Counted from the first letter of the stretch, positions 1 to 8,278 are shown. The stretch is DNA of 64,000 bases from Rhizobiaceae bacterium (GCA_025698895.1 JAILWO010000001.1:1647001-1711000), one strand, 5' to 3'. A program made the numbers and translations. The notes: generated by a model from the letters alone, not told the origin.

Positions 1-214
1 CGTAGGCCTCCAGATAGAGGTCGAGACTGGCCAGCGCATGGTCCTTGATGGCCTTGGCCTCGTCACGCAGCCGGTCGAACTCCGGCAGCGCGTCCATCGC
101 CTTGCGTCGCTTGTCGATGAAGCCGGCGCGTACATTGCCGAGCGCCTTCTGGAGCTGGACGTCGGCCAGCGCGCCACGGGCATTCTGCTTGAAGGCCGGA
201 GAGGTGACCTGCAT
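1..214 (-). CDS. lutB: Lactate utilisation protein LutB, N-terminal part only
   Basis: Only the first 71 codons lie in the window; the gene runs off the left edge. The start (MQVTSPAFKQNARGALAD...) matches LutB/YkgF-type iron-sulfur proteins, which with LutA and LutC oxidise L-lactate to pyruvate. The ATG shares one base with the lutA stop (TGATG), so the two are almost certainly co-translated from one minus-strand operon. The ferredoxin-like cysteine clusters of LutB lie beyond the window and cannot be checked. The assignment rests on the N-terminus and on the lutA neighbour. Confidence 0.8.
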   Translation of the reverse strand, partial: MQVTSPAFKQNARGALADVQLQKALGNVRAGFIDKRRKAMDALPEFDRLRDEAKAIKDHALASLDLYLEAY

Positions 215-993
215 CAGCGCCCGCCTTTCCCGATCGGCGGCTCGTCGGTCATGCCCGCCAGCACCTCGGCCACGTGCCTTGCCTCGACCCCGGAGCCCTG
301 GCGGGACAGCTTGCCCGCCATGTTCATCAGGCAGCCGAGATCGCCCGCCAGCAGCGTTTCGGCCCCGGCCTCGCGGATGGTCTCGGTCTTCTTCTCGACG
401 ATGGCGTTGGATATGTCTGGATATTTGACGCAGAACGTGCCGCCGAAGCCGCAGCACACGTCCGGGTCCCGCATTTCGCGCATCGTCAGCCCTTCGACCG
501 ATGCGAGCAGGGCCCGCGGCTGAGCGGAGATGCCGAGTTCGCGCAGGCCCGAGCAGGAATCGTGATAGGTCACGCTGCCATCGTGGCGGGCGGCGACCGA
601 TGTCACCTTCATCTCGTCGGCGAGAAAGGAAACGAGTTCGTGCACCTTCGCCGCGAAGGCCTCGGTGCGCTTCTCCCAGGTCGGGTCGCCCCTGAACAGG
701 CCCGGATAATGCTTCTTCAGCATGCCCGCGCAGGAACCCGACGGCGCGACGACATAGTCGTAGCCCTCGAAGGCGCGGATCGTGTTCTCGGCGATCGCGC
801 GCGTGTCGGCGCGGTCGCCCGAATTGTAGGCCGGCTGGCCGCAACAGGTCTGCGTCATCGGCACATCCACCTCGCAACCGGCCGCCTCGATCAGCTTCAC
901 GGCCGAGAAGCCGACGACCGGCCGGAACAGGTCCACCAGGCAGGTGACGAACAGCCCCACGCGCGGCTTTCTCGTTTCTTCCGTCGCGTTCAA
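214..993 (-). CDS. lutA: Lactate utilisation protein LutA (CCG-domain Fe-S oxidoreductase)
   Basis: The 259-aa protein has the two cysteine-rich CCG domains of LutA/GlcF-type proteins: TCCGQPAYNSGD in the first half and DVCCGFGGTFCVKYPD in the second, which bind an iron-sulfur cluster. LutA is one of three subunits oxidising L-lactate in the cytoplasm. I chose a TTG start at 993: AGGAG lies 7 bases upstream, the protein then begins just before the conserved VGLFVTCLVD, and the TTG overlaps the stop of the upstream regulator gene as TTGA, a translational coupling. A longer reading frame exists upstream but only shadows the regulator. Order of transcription is regulator, lutA, lutB. Confidence 0.88.
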   Translation of the reverse strand: MNATEETRKPRVGLFVTCLVDLFRPVVGFSAVKLIEAAGCEVDVPMTQTCCGQPAYNSGDRADTRAIAENTIRAFEGYDYVVAPSGSCAGMLKKHYPGLFRGDPTWEKRTEAFAAKVHELVSFLADEMKVTSVAARHDGSVTYHDSCSGLRELGISAQPRALLASVEGLTMREMRDPDVCCGFGGTFCVKYPDISNAIVEKKTETIREAGAETLLAGDLGCLMNMAGKLSRQGSGVEARHVAEVLAGMTDEPPIGKGGR

Positions 994-1853
994 CGCGCTT
1001 CTCCTTGCTGTTCCGTGGCCGGCTGTACCGCCACCGGCGTCTCGATGCGGCGGCTGTATCTGAGGCGCGATACTCGACGCCACTCGTCGCTTCGCGCCGC
1101 CTGCGCCATCGCGCTCTCGACGAAGTCTATGTGCTCTCCGGCCGCTCTGCGCGCCGCCGGTGCGTCGCCGCCGGCAACCGCCTCGTGGATGGCGCGATGT
1201 TGCGACAGCAACGCCTCCCGCGCTCCGGGCAGGTTGTAGATCGAGAAGCGGTTGTAGAACACTTCGTCCGCCAGCAGCCGATAGCAGGCGCGCAGCGTGT
1301 GCAGCAGGATCATGTTGTGCGCGCATTCCCCGATCGCGTTGTGGAACTCGACATCGATGCGCGCCTCGGCCTCGAAATCGACGCGGCTGTGGGCCTCTTC
1401 CATTCGCGCCATGATGTCCGCCAGCATGGCCCGGTCTTCGCCGGTCGCGCGGCGCGCGGCATGTTCGGCGGCCACTGTCTCGATGTCGCGCCGGTATTCC
1501 ATGTAGTCCGCGGCGGCCTTGGGATGGTTGGCGATCAGGTCTGCCACCGGCTCGGCGAAGACCCGGCCGACCACGTCGGCCACCCGCGTTCCGTCGCCAG
1601 CCCGTGTAGAAAGCAGCCCCTTCTGCTCCAGCGTCTTCAGGGCCGCGCGCAGGATCGGACGCGATACGTCCAGCCGTCGCGACAGGTCGCGCTCGCCAGG
1701 CAGGCGATCGCCGACGCGAAGCACGCCCTCGAGGATCAGCGCCTCGATCTGCTGTACAACCTCGTCGGCGGTGCGCCAGGGGGCGATGCGGGTGAAGATA
1801 TCGGTCAAGGCGAGGCGGACGCTGCGTCGGAACGGAAGTTTACGGCCCGCCAT
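990..1853 (-). CDS. FadR-subfamily GntR transcriptional regulator (FCD domain)
   Basis: A 287-aa regulator with an N-terminal GntR winged helix-turn-helix (about residues 25-95, including GDRLPGERDLSRRLDVSR) followed by an all-helical FCD ligand domain with its metal-binding type residues (EFHNAIGECAHN, QHRAIHEAVAGGD). Such regulators, for example LldR, control lactate or other hydroxyacid oxidation. It is the first gene of the lut operon and overlaps lutA by 4 bases, so autoregulation and response to lactate are likely inference. The ATG at 1853 follows the divergent gap; the ribosome site is weak. The reading frame stays open far upstream but without recognisable sequence. Confidence 0.85.
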   Translation of the reverse strand: MAGRKLPFRRSVRLALTDIFTRIAPWRTADEVVQQIEALILEGVLRVGDRLPGERDLSRRLDVSRPILRAALKTLEQKGLLSTRAGDGTRVADVVGRVFAEPVADLIANHPKAAADYMEYRRDIETVAAEHAARRATGEDRAMLADIMARMEEAHSRVDFEAEARIDVEFHNAIGECAHNMILLHTLRACYRLLADEVFYNRFSIYNLPGAREALLSQHRAIHEAVAGGDAPAARRAAGEHIDFVESAMAQAARSDEWRRVSRLRYSRRIETPVAVQPATEQQGEAR

Positions 1854-1988
1854 CGTAGGAAGCCGCGTCACGCTGGTCAAATTCTTTGTCCAGTCGCGCC
1901 GATGGGGCTGCTTGCGGGCCGCGCGGATTTGCGCGTTGCCGATCCCGATCCCGTCCGGGTAGCTTCCGCAGGGGGAGGAGAGGCAGCC

Positions 1989-3308
1989 ATGGATAGGCAT
2001 CGCGCGAGCCGCGAGGATATGTCTGACGAAACAGGCACCGTTGTAGGATTTGCGGCACATGGCGAACGCGCCCCGGCCATCGGGGAAGTCCATGCACGGC
2101 CGCATCCGGTCCTCTCGACGCCGCGTGTGCTGCTGCAGCTTGCCTTCATCAGCGAAGCCGGGTCCACGCATGACCGCGCGGTGCTGGACGATCTGTCGCG
2201 GCGCCAGGGCGTCGCGCCCCCGGCTCCGGAGGCTCGCCACCTGGCCCTGCCCTGGGGGCGCGGTACGCTGCGTTGGGAGCGGCATACCGAATTCTCCACC
2301 TATCTCTGGGAGGGGCCGCCATCCCCGGACGAAAAGTCCGCGCTGAACGGATTGCCGTTCGGAAAGGGCTTTACCGCGCCGGGGCGGGTGATCTCGGGCG
2401 TCCGGCTTGATTTCGTCGTCGGGAAAGAGCCGCTTGAAGATCAGGTGGCGGGGTTCGATGCCGCCAGCCTCTGCTTCTCGATGGTCGAGGGCGGGCTCGC
2501 CGCCGTGGCGACCGATTTCCGGCAGGACGGCGATGGCCTGACGCGCATTCTGGTGATTGATCGAGGTCTTGCGCCGGCTCGCGCCGGCGCCCTGGCGCAG
2601 CGGCTGATCGAGATCGAAACCTACCGGACGCTGGCCATGCTCGGCCTGCCGCTCGCCCAGTCGCTTTCCCCACGCATCAGGCGTATCGAGGAGCGTCATG
2701 CCGAACTGACCGGCGAAATGCGCGACGGCGATCGCCGCAACTCCGAAGCGCTTCTGGCGGAGCTGACGGGGTTGGCCGCCGAACTCGAGGCGGATGCCGC
2801 AGCCAGCCTTTATCGGTTCGGCGCCAGCCGCGCCTATCACGGCATCGTCGAGGAGCGCCTGGACGCCCTGGGTGAGGCTGCCGTGCCGGGATACGAAACC
2901 CTAGCCGCCTTTTTGCGCCGCCGGGTGGCGCCGGCCATGCGCACCTGTCGCTCCATCGAGGAGAGGCAGGCCGCGCTGTCGGAAAAGCTCGGGCGCGCGG
3001 CCATGCTCCTTCGCACCTGGGTCGATGTCGAGGTCGAACGCCAGAACCGCGATCTGCTGGCGTCGATGAACCGCCGGGCCCGCTTGCAGCTCCGCCTGCA
3101 GCAGACGGTTGAGGGGTTGTCGGTCGCGGCCGTCTCCTACTACGTGGTCGGGTTGATCGGCTATCTCGCCTATGGCCTGCCCGACGGTTGGCCGGTCTCA
3201 CGAGGCACGGTGATGGCGGCCGGCGTGCTGCCGGTGGTGCTCGTGACATGGCTCTTCATCCGGCGCATCCGCCGCCGCCATGACGACGGCGAACCGAATG
3301 TCCGATGA
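1989..3308 (+). CDS. DUF3422 family membrane protein
   Basis: The 439-aa protein matches the DUF3422 family: an N-terminal soluble part starting with HxRPHP-like HARPHPVL, a central region with long helices, and two C-terminal transmembrane segments (about residues 377-395 and 405-424: VSYYVVGLIGYLAYGLP and VMAAGVLPVVLVTWLFI) ending in a basic tail. Its function is unknown. The ATG at 1989 has a GGGGGAGGAG ribosome site about 9 bases upstream. It is divergent from the lut regulator, and its stop directly abuts the stop of the convergent LysR gene with no base between. Confidence 0.85.
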   Translation: MDRHRASREDMSDETGTVVGFAAHGERAPAIGEVHARPHPVLSTPRVLLQLAFISEAGSTHDRAVLDDLSRRQGVAPPAPEARHLALPWGRGTLRWERHTEFSTYLWEGPPSPDEKSALNGLPFGKGFTAPGRVISGVRLDFVVGKEPLEDQVAGFDAASLCFSMVEGGLAAVATDFRQDGDGLTRILVIDRGLAPARAGALAQRLIEIETYRTLAMLGLPLAQSLSPRIRRIEERHAELTGEMRDGDRRNSEALLAELTGLAAELEADAAASLYRFGASRAYHGIVEERLDALGEAAVPGYETLAAFLRRRVAPAMRTCRSIEERQAALSEKLGRAAMLLRTWVDVEVERQNRDLLASMNRRARLQLRLQQTVEGLSVAAVSYYVVGLIGYLAYGLPDGWPVSRGTVMAAGVLPVVLVTWLFIRRIRRRHDDGEPNVR

Positions 3309-4265
3309 CTATTCCGCCGCCTGTCGCGCGGCGATCCGGTCGAGCGCGGCAAGCGCCTGCGGCGGCTGACGGCGCTCCCAGTAGGGCACGGGGCCGTAGA
3401 GTTCGGCGAGGAAATCGATGAACAGCCTGACCTTTGCCGGCAGGAAGCGGCGGGTGGGATAGACGGCGTGGACCGCCACATTGTGCGAGGCCGATATCTC
3501 GGGCAGCACCCGCATGAGCCGGCCTTCGCCGAGTTCCGGCCCGATATCCCAGGTCGAGCGCAGCGCGATGCCCAGCCCCGACAGCACCGCCTCCCGCAGC
3601 ACCTCGCTCGAATTGGTCTGCAGTGGACCCTCCGGCCGGATGATGATCTGTCCCTTCGCCCCGAAGAGACGCCAGGGCTCGCCATTGTGGGCGGGCAGGC
3701 AGACATGGTTGGCAAGATCGCCGATCGCCCGCGGCAGGCCGCGTTCCGCGATATAGGATGGGGCCGCGACGAGGTACCGCTCGACGGGAGCCAGCCGTCT
3801 TGCCACCAGGCTGGAATCGGTCAGTTCCGCGATCCGGATCGCCAGGTCGTAGCCGTCAGCGACGATGTCCACGAATTCGTCGGTGAGCACCAGGTGGATC
3901 GTCAGGTCGGGATTGCGCCGCATGAAGGGCGCCAGATGAGGCGCCACATGCATGCGCCCGAAGGAGGTCGGCGCACTGATCTTCAGCGTGCCGCGCGGCT
4001 GGGTGGAGCGTCGCGTGACGAAGGTTTCGGCCTCCTCCACGCTGGCCAGGATCGCGACGACCCGCTCGTAGAAGCCGTGGCCGGCCTCCGTCAGCGCGAT
4101 CTGGCGTGTCGTGCGCTGCAGGAGCCGCGTTCCCAACCGCTCCTCCAGCTTGCGCAGCCTCTTCGACACGACGGCGGGCGACAGGCCAAGCTCCCGTCCG
4201 GCCCCCGACAGCGAACCCGTCTGGACGACCCGCGCGAAGATGTCGAGATCGCTGAAACTGCTCAT
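3309..4265 (-). CDS. LysR-family transcriptional regulator
   Basis: A 318-aa LysR-type regulator: helix-turn-helix at residues 1-60 (ARVVQTGSLSGAGRELGLSP, then VVSKRLRKLEERLG) and a periplasmic-binding-like effector domain (RGTLKISAPTSFGRMHVAP onwards). The HTH and the TRRSTQPRGTLKIS linker resemble the large group often annotated as DsdC/AaeR-like or simply LTTR. It is divergent from glcD over 193 bases, so it may control the glycolate oxidase operon, but many LysR genes next to an operon regulate something else. Start at 4265 follows AAGG; an upstream in-frame ATG would add 22 residues of unlikely sequence. Confidence 0.88.
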   Translation of the reverse strand: MSSFSDLDIFARVVQTGSLSGAGRELGLSPAVVSKRLRKLEERLGTRLLQRTTRQIALTEAGHGFYERVVAILASVEEAETFVTRRSTQPRGTLKISAPTSFGRMHVAPHLAPFMRRNPDLTIHLVLTDEFVDIVADGYDLAIRIAELTDSSLVARRLAPVERYLVAAPSYIAERGLPRAIGDLANHVCLPAHNGEPWRLFGAKGQIIIRPEGPLQTNSSEVLREAVLSGLGIALRSTWDIGPELGEGRLMRVLPEISASHNVAVHAVYPTRRFLPAKVRLFIDFLAELYGPVPYWERRQPPQALAALDRIAARQAAE

Positions 4266-4350
4266 GCCATGCCTTTCGGTGCGCCGGCCGTGGATTGATG
4301 GATTTGTAATGACGCCTGCCGCGAACGTCACGCCGCCGGTTCACCCGCTT

Positions 4351-4382
4351 CCCGTCAACTGTCATACCACCAATTTGACGGG
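4351..4382. promoter_or_regulatory. Inverted repeat in lysR-glcD divergent region, candidate operator
   Basis: CCCGTCAA at 4351-4358 and TTGACGGG at 4375-4382 form a perfect 8-base inverted repeat separated by 16 bases. Between them the reverse strand reads TGGTATGACA, which resembles GntR/FadR-type operator half sites. A related CCCGTTTGACC follows at about 4412. The site sits between the two divergent starts, where an operator is expected. Which regulator (LysR, or the nearby FadR-type protein) binds is not decided by sequence. Confidence 0.4.
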
Positions 4383-4458
4383 TTTGCCTTTCTCGTGGCC
4401 GAGCTGGTAAACCCGTTTGACCAGCCGCATGATCGGCTGACTTGCATAAGGAGCCGAC

Positions 4459-5955
4459 ATGTCGGGTCTCGCAATGCCCAAACCGGACAGGGCCACGCTC
4501 GAACGGCGCGAGGAGATCATCGCCGATATGCGCATCATCGTGCCCGGCGAAGGGGTCGTCGACGCCGCGAACGAGATGCGCGCCTTCGAGAGCGACGGTC
4601 TGACCGCCTATCGCCAGCTTCCGATGGTCGTCGTGCTGCCCGAGACCACCGCGCAGGTCGCCCGCATCCTGAAATATTGCGACGAGCGCAACATCCGCGT
4701 CGTACCGCGCGGCTCGGGAACCTCGCTGTCGGGCGGCGCCTTGCCCCTCGAGGATGCGGTGCTGCTGGTCATGAGCCGCTTCAACCGCATCCTCGACATC
4801 GACTATCCCAACCGGGCCGTGACCGCCCAGCCCGGCGTCACCAATCTCGGCATCACCCACGCTGTCGAGGCCGAGGGCTTCTACTATGCGCCCGACCCGT
4901 CCTCGCAGATCGCCTGTTCGATCGGCGGCAATGTCGCGGAGAATTCCGGCGGCGTGCACTGCCTGAAATACGGCCTGACGGCCAACAATGTGCTCGGCGT
5001 CGAGATGGTGCTGATGAATGGTGAGATCGTCCGGCTCGGCGGCAGGCATCTCGACAGCGAGGGCTACGACCTGCTCGGAGTCATGACCGGGTCGGAGGGC
5101 CTGCTCGGCGTGGTCACGGAGGTGACCGTGCGCATCCTGCAGAAGCCGGAGACCGCGCGGGCGGTGCTGCTCGGCTTTCCGTCCAGCGAACAGGCGGGCC
5201 GGTGCGTGGCCGACATCATCGGGGCCGGTATCGTGCCTGGCGGCATCGAGATGATGGACCGGCCGGCCATCCATGCGGCTGAGGATTTCGTCCATGCCGG
5301 TTATCCGCTCGACGTCGAGGCGCTGCTGATCGTCGAACTCGACGGCCCGTCCGTGGAGGTCGACCATCTGATCGGGCGCGTTGAGGGGATCGCGGCCGAA
5401 AACGGCGCGACCACCGCGCGCGTGTCCACCAACGAGGCCGAGCGGGCATCCTTCTGGGCCGGCCGCAAGGCTGCCTTCCCCGCCGTCGGCCGCATCTCAC
5501 CCGATTACTATTGCATGGACGGCACGATCCCGCGCAAGCAATTGCCCAGGGTGCTGGCCGGCATGCGCGACCTGTCGGAAAAATACGGGCTGCGCGTGGC
5601 CAATGTGTTCCATGCCGGCGACGGCAACCTTCATCCGCTGATCCTCTACGACGCCAACGAGCCGGGAGAACTCGACAGGGCCGAGGCCTTCGGCGCCGAC
5701 ATCCTGCGGCTGTGCGTCGAGGTGGGCGGCGTGCTGACGGGCGAGCACGGCGTGGGTGTGGAGAAGCGCGATCTGATGCCGGAAATGTTTTCCCAGGCCG
5801 ATCTCGACCAGCAGATGCGTGTCAAATGCGCCTTCGATCCGAACCACCTGCTCAATCCGGGCAAGGTCTTCCCGCAGCTTCGCCGCTGCGCCGAACTCGG
5901 CCGCATGCATGTCCATCGCGGCCAGATGGCCTTTCCCGACATCCCGCGGTTCTGA
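4459..5955 (+). CDS. glcD: Glycolate oxidase FAD-binding subunit GlcD
   Basis: A 498-aa FAD-linked oxidase. The PCMH-type FAD domain is visible (VVPRGSGTSLSGGALP at residues 82-96 for the pyrophosphate loop, SIGGNVAENSGGVHCLKYG, LLGVMTGSEGLLGVVTEV), followed by the C-terminal substrate domain with HAGDGNLHPLI, TGEHGVGVEK and FDPNHLLNPGKVF. With GlcE and GlcF it oxidises glycolate (or D-lactate) to the 2-oxoacid and passes electrons to the membrane quinone pool. AAGGAG sits 6 bases before the ATG. It heads the plus-strand operon; a toxin-antitoxin pair starts 53 bases downstream, before glcE. D-lactate dehydrogenase specificity cannot be excluded. Confidence 0.93.
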   Translation: MSGLAMPKPDRATLERREEIIADMRIIVPGEGVVDAANEMRAFESDGLTAYRQLPMVVVLPETTAQVARILKYCDERNIRVVPRGSGTSLSGGALPLEDAVLLVMSRFNRILDIDYPNRAVTAQPGVTNLGITHAVEAEGFYYAPDPSSQIACSIGGNVAENSGGVHCLKYGLTANNVLGVEMVLMNGEIVRLGGRHLDSEGYDLLGVMTGSEGLLGVVTEVTVRILQKPETARAVLLGFPSSEQAGRCVADIIGAGIVPGGIEMMDRPAIHAAEDFVHAGYPLDVEALLIVELDGPSVEVDHLIGRVEGIAAENGATTARVSTNEAERASFWAGRKAAFPAVGRISPDYYCMDGTIPRKQLPRVLAGMRDLSEKYGLRVANVFHAGDGNLHPLILYDANEPGELDRAEAFGADILRLCVEVGGVLTGEHGVGVEKRDLMPEMFSQADLDQQMRVKCAFDPNHLLNPGKVFPQLRRCAELGRMHVHRGQMAFPDIPRF

Positions 5956-5965
5956 GATTGAAGGT

Positions 5966-5981
5966 AAGGCAGTATTGCCTC
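5966..5981. promoter_or_regulatory. Palindrome upstream of the antitoxin gene, candidate autoregulatory operator
   Basis: In the 53-base gap between glcD and the antitoxin, AAGGCAGTATTGCCTC forms an imperfect palindrome (AGGCA / TGCCT around GTAT). VapB/AbrB-type antitoxins usually repress their own promoter by binding such palindromes just upstream of their start. That the gap holds its own control site suggests the pair may keep its own promoter inside the glc operon. This is inference from position and symmetry. Confidence 0.4.
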
Positions 5982-6008
5982 ACTTTTGAGTGTGATACGG
6001 AGAGCGCC

Positions 6009-6260
6009 ATGACGACGCTGACTGTGACGGCCAAGGGCCAAGTGACCTTGAAGAAGGAACTTCTGCAGCACCTCGGTGTGAAGCCGGGTGAAAGAATAGA
6101 GGTGGATGCGCTGCCGGGCGGGCAACTGGCAGTGAAGGCCGCCCCGCGCAAGGGAGGATGGGAAGAAATCTACGGAATGCTGGCCGGCAAGACGGATAAG
6201 GTTGCCACGATCGAAGAGATGAACGAGGCAATTCGGAAAGGCTGGGCCGGCGAGAAGTGA
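6009..6260 (+). CDS. AbrB/SpoVT-fold antitoxin (VapB/MazE type)
   Basis: An 83-aa protein with an N-terminal swapped-hairpin AbrB DNA-binding domain (TLTVTAKGQVTLKKELLQHL, then GVKPGERIEVDALPGGQL) and a C-terminal tail that would wrap the toxin (EEIYGMLAGKTDKVATIEEMNEAIRKGW). This is the typical layout of VapB antitoxins. The stop overlaps the GTG start of the PIN-domain toxin gene by 4 bases (GTGA). CGGAGAG precedes the ATG. The module lies inside the glycolate oxidase gene set, which is unusual. The family call is confident; activity as an antitoxin is inferred from the pairing. Confidence 0.87.
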   Translation: MTTLTVTAKGQVTLKKELLQHLGVKPGERIEVDALPGGQLAVKAAPRKGGWEEIYGMLAGKTDKVATIEEMNEAIRKGWAGEK

Positions 6261-6664
6261 GGATCACAGCCGACACCAACGTTCTCGTGCGTGTCATCAT
6301 GCGGGACGACGCGGCTCAGGCGCGCACTGCATTGCAGATACTCACAACGGCTGACGTAATCTTCCTCCCCTTGCCCTGCCTCTGCGAGTTCGCTTGGGTC
6401 CTCGAGCGAACCTATGGCCTGCGCAAGGAGCAGATTGCGATGTCCCTGCGCCAGATTATCCGGCGAGCGAATGTCGAAGTGAACGTCCCGGCAGTGAATG
6501 CCGGCCTCGGTGTCCTTGATGCCGGGGGCGACTTCGCGGATGGTGTCATAGCGTCGGTCGGCGCCGAAATGGGCGCCCACAGCTTTATCTCGTTCGATCG
6601 CAAGGCGGTTGCACGCCTTAACGCGATAGGCATTCCCGCCGAACTCGCTATTGCCAGGCCATGA
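6257..6664 (+). CDS. vapC: PIN-domain toxin, VapC family ribonuclease
   Basis: A 135-aa PIN-domain protein. The conserved acidic residues of the metal-dependent RNase site are present: D6 in ITADTNVLVR, E44 in CLCEFAWVL, D92/D95 in GGDFADGVIA and D114 in SFDRKA, so the toxin looks intact. It starts with GTG overlapping the antitoxin stop (GTGA), and its own TGA overlaps the glcE ATG (ATGA at 6661-6664). Thus antitoxin, toxin and glcE form one chain of start-stop overlaps. VapC toxins usually cleave tRNA or rRNA; the target here is unknown. Confidence 0.88.
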   Translation: MRITADTNVLVRVIMRDDAAQARTALQILTTADVIFLPLPCLCEFAWVLERTYGLRKEQIAMSLRQIIRRANVEVNVPAVNAGLGVLDAGGDFADGVIASVGAEMGAHSFISFDRKAVARLNAIGIPAELAIARP

Positions 6665-7872
6665 CCATCTTCACCCCCACATCCCCCGCCGAAGTGCTGG
6701 ATGCCGTCGCCTGGGCCGTCTCGGAGGAGGCGCCGCTGGAAATTCTCGGCCACGGTTCCAAGCGCGGCATCGGCCTGCCGCTTCAGACCGAGCACACGCT
6801 CGATTTGTCGCGGCTGTCGGGCGTCACCCTTTACGAACCGGAGGAACTGGTCCTGTCGGCGCGCGCCGGCACGCCGATCGCCGAGATGGAAGCCAGACTT
6901 GCCGAAGCCGGACAACGATTCGCCTTCGAGCCGATGGATTACGGCCCGCTGCTTGGCGGGGAACCGGGGCGGGGCACGATCGGCGGCATGCTCGCGGCCA
7001 ACCTGGCGGGTCCCCGGCGGTTGACGGCGGGCGCGGCGCGCGATCACGTGCTTGGCGTTCACGCGATCTCGGGCCGGGGCGAAGCCTTCAAGTCCGGCGG
7101 GCGCGTCGTCAAGAATGTCACGGGATACGACCTGTCCAAGGCGATGGCCGGCTCCTGGGGCACGCTGGCCGTCGTCACCGACGTGACCTTCAAGGTCCTG
7201 CCGGCCGCCGAAACCGAAGCGACGCTGGTGCTGCATGGTCTGTCCGACGAGCAGGCGGTGGCGGCGATGGCGCGTGCGCTCGGCTCCAGCGCGGAAGTCT
7301 CCTCGGCCGCCCATCTACCTGAAACGGTGGCGGGAAGAGTTGCGGACGGAACCCTGGCCGGCGGCGCCTCGACCTTGCTGCGGATCGAGGGCTTCGGCCC
7401 TTCGGTCGACTATCGCACGCAAAGCCTGACGGACCTGTTGCGCGATGCCGGCGAGATCGGCCGGATCGAGCGCGAGGCCTCGATCGCGCTGTGGCGGCAA
7501 ATCCGCGATTGCGCGCCTTTCGCCAACGGCACCGACAAGCCGGTATGGCGTGTCTCGATGGCGCCGACCGATGGCCACCGCATGGTCATGGCGCTGCGCA
7601 TGGAAGCGGCGGTCGACTGTTTCTACGACTGGCAGGGCGGTCTGGTCTGGCTTTCCATGGAAGATGGAGAGCCTCATGCGGATGAGCTGCGCCGCCTGAT
7701 CGCCGCGCATGGAGGCGGTCATGCCACGCTTGTCCGCGCCGCGCCGGCTGTTCGCGCCGCCGCGCCGGTCTTTCAGCCGCAGCCGGCGGCGCTCGCGGCC
7801 TTGACCGACCGGCTGCGAAGCGAGTTCGATCCAAAAGGCATACTCAATCCCGGCCGCATGGCCGTCCACTGA
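6661..7872 (+). CDS. glcE: Glycolate oxidase FAD-binding subunit GlcE
   Basis: The 403-aa GlcE subunit of glycolate oxidase, a shortened GlcD relative. It has the FAD-binding region (LGHGSKRGIGLP, GGEPGRGTIGGMLAANLAGPRR, FKSGGRVVKNVTGYDLSKAMAGSWGTLAVVTDVTFKVLP) and ends with EFDPKGILNPGRM. GlcD, E and F form one membrane-associated complex. Its ATG overlaps the toxin stop, so translation of glcE is probably coupled to the toxin-antitoxin pair. A membrane-protein gene follows 13 bases after its stop. Confidence 0.92.
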   Translation: MTIFTPTSPAEVLDAVAWAVSEEAPLEILGHGSKRGIGLPLQTEHTLDLSRLSGVTLYEPEELVLSARAGTPIAEMEARLAEAGQRFAFEPMDYGPLLGGEPGRGTIGGMLAANLAGPRRLTAGAARDHVLGVHAISGRGEAFKSGGRVVKNVTGYDLSKAMAGSWGTLAVVTDVTFKVLPAAETEATLVLHGLSDEQAVAAMARALGSSAEVSSAAHLPETVAGRVADGTLAGGASTLLRIEGFGPSVDYRTQSLTDLLRDAGEIGRIEREASIALWRQIRDCAPFANGTDKPVWRVSMAPTDGHRMVMALRMEAAVDCFYDWQGGLVWLSMEDGEPHADELRRLIAAHGGGHATLVRAAPAVRAAAPVFQPQPAALAALTDRLRSEFDPKGILNPGRMAVH

Positions 7873-7885
7873 CGGAGGGATCATC

Positions 7886-8263
7886 ATGACCAATGACGTG
7901 CCACAGCCAGCCCCGGGCCGCACCGACAACTGGCTGGACCCGGGCAAGACCAATGTCATGGTGGTTTATATCCTCTATCTCGTCGGCTTCGCGGTCGCGT
8001 TCACGCCGCTGGTCGGCCTCGTCATCGCCTATCTCAATCGCGGCAAGGCCGGCGGCTGGGTGGACACGCATTACACCTATGCGATCCGCACCTTCTGGAT
8101 CGGGCTGCTCTACGCGCTCGTCGCCGGCATCCTGATGATCGCGCTGATCGGCTTCGTCATTATGGTGGCGGTGGCGGTGTGGGTTGTCGTGCGTTGCGTC
8201 ATCGGGCTCCAGAAGGCTTCGAACCAGGAGCCGATCGCCGATCCCGAGAGCTGGCTGATCTGA
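7886..8263 (+). CDS. Small DUF4870-like integral membrane protein
   Basis: A 125-aa protein with about three hydrophobic segments (roughly residues 25-48, 68-84 and 85-105). The pattern of a first helix followed by GWVDTHYTYAIRTFWIGLL resembles the DUF4870/Tic20-like family. GGAGGG precedes the ATG. It lies between glcE and glcF in the same direction with short gaps, so it is co-transcribed. A membrane-anchoring or assembly role for GlcDEF is possible but only inference; proteins of this family are found in many other contexts. Confidence 0.75.
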   Translation: MTNDVPQPAPGRTDNWLDPGKTNVMVVYILYLVGFAVAFTPLVGLVIAYLNRGKAGGWVDTHYTYAIRTFWIGLLYALVAGILMIALIGFVIMVAVAVWVVVRCVIGLQKASNQEPIADPESWLI

Positions 8264-8278
8264 GGGCATCTCGACCGT

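Noticed and set aside
1854..2840. Long minus-strand N-terminal extension of the FadR-type regulator
   Set aside because: It runs antisense to the DUF3422 gene and adds no domain; the GntR helix-turn-helix starts normally after the ATG at 1853.
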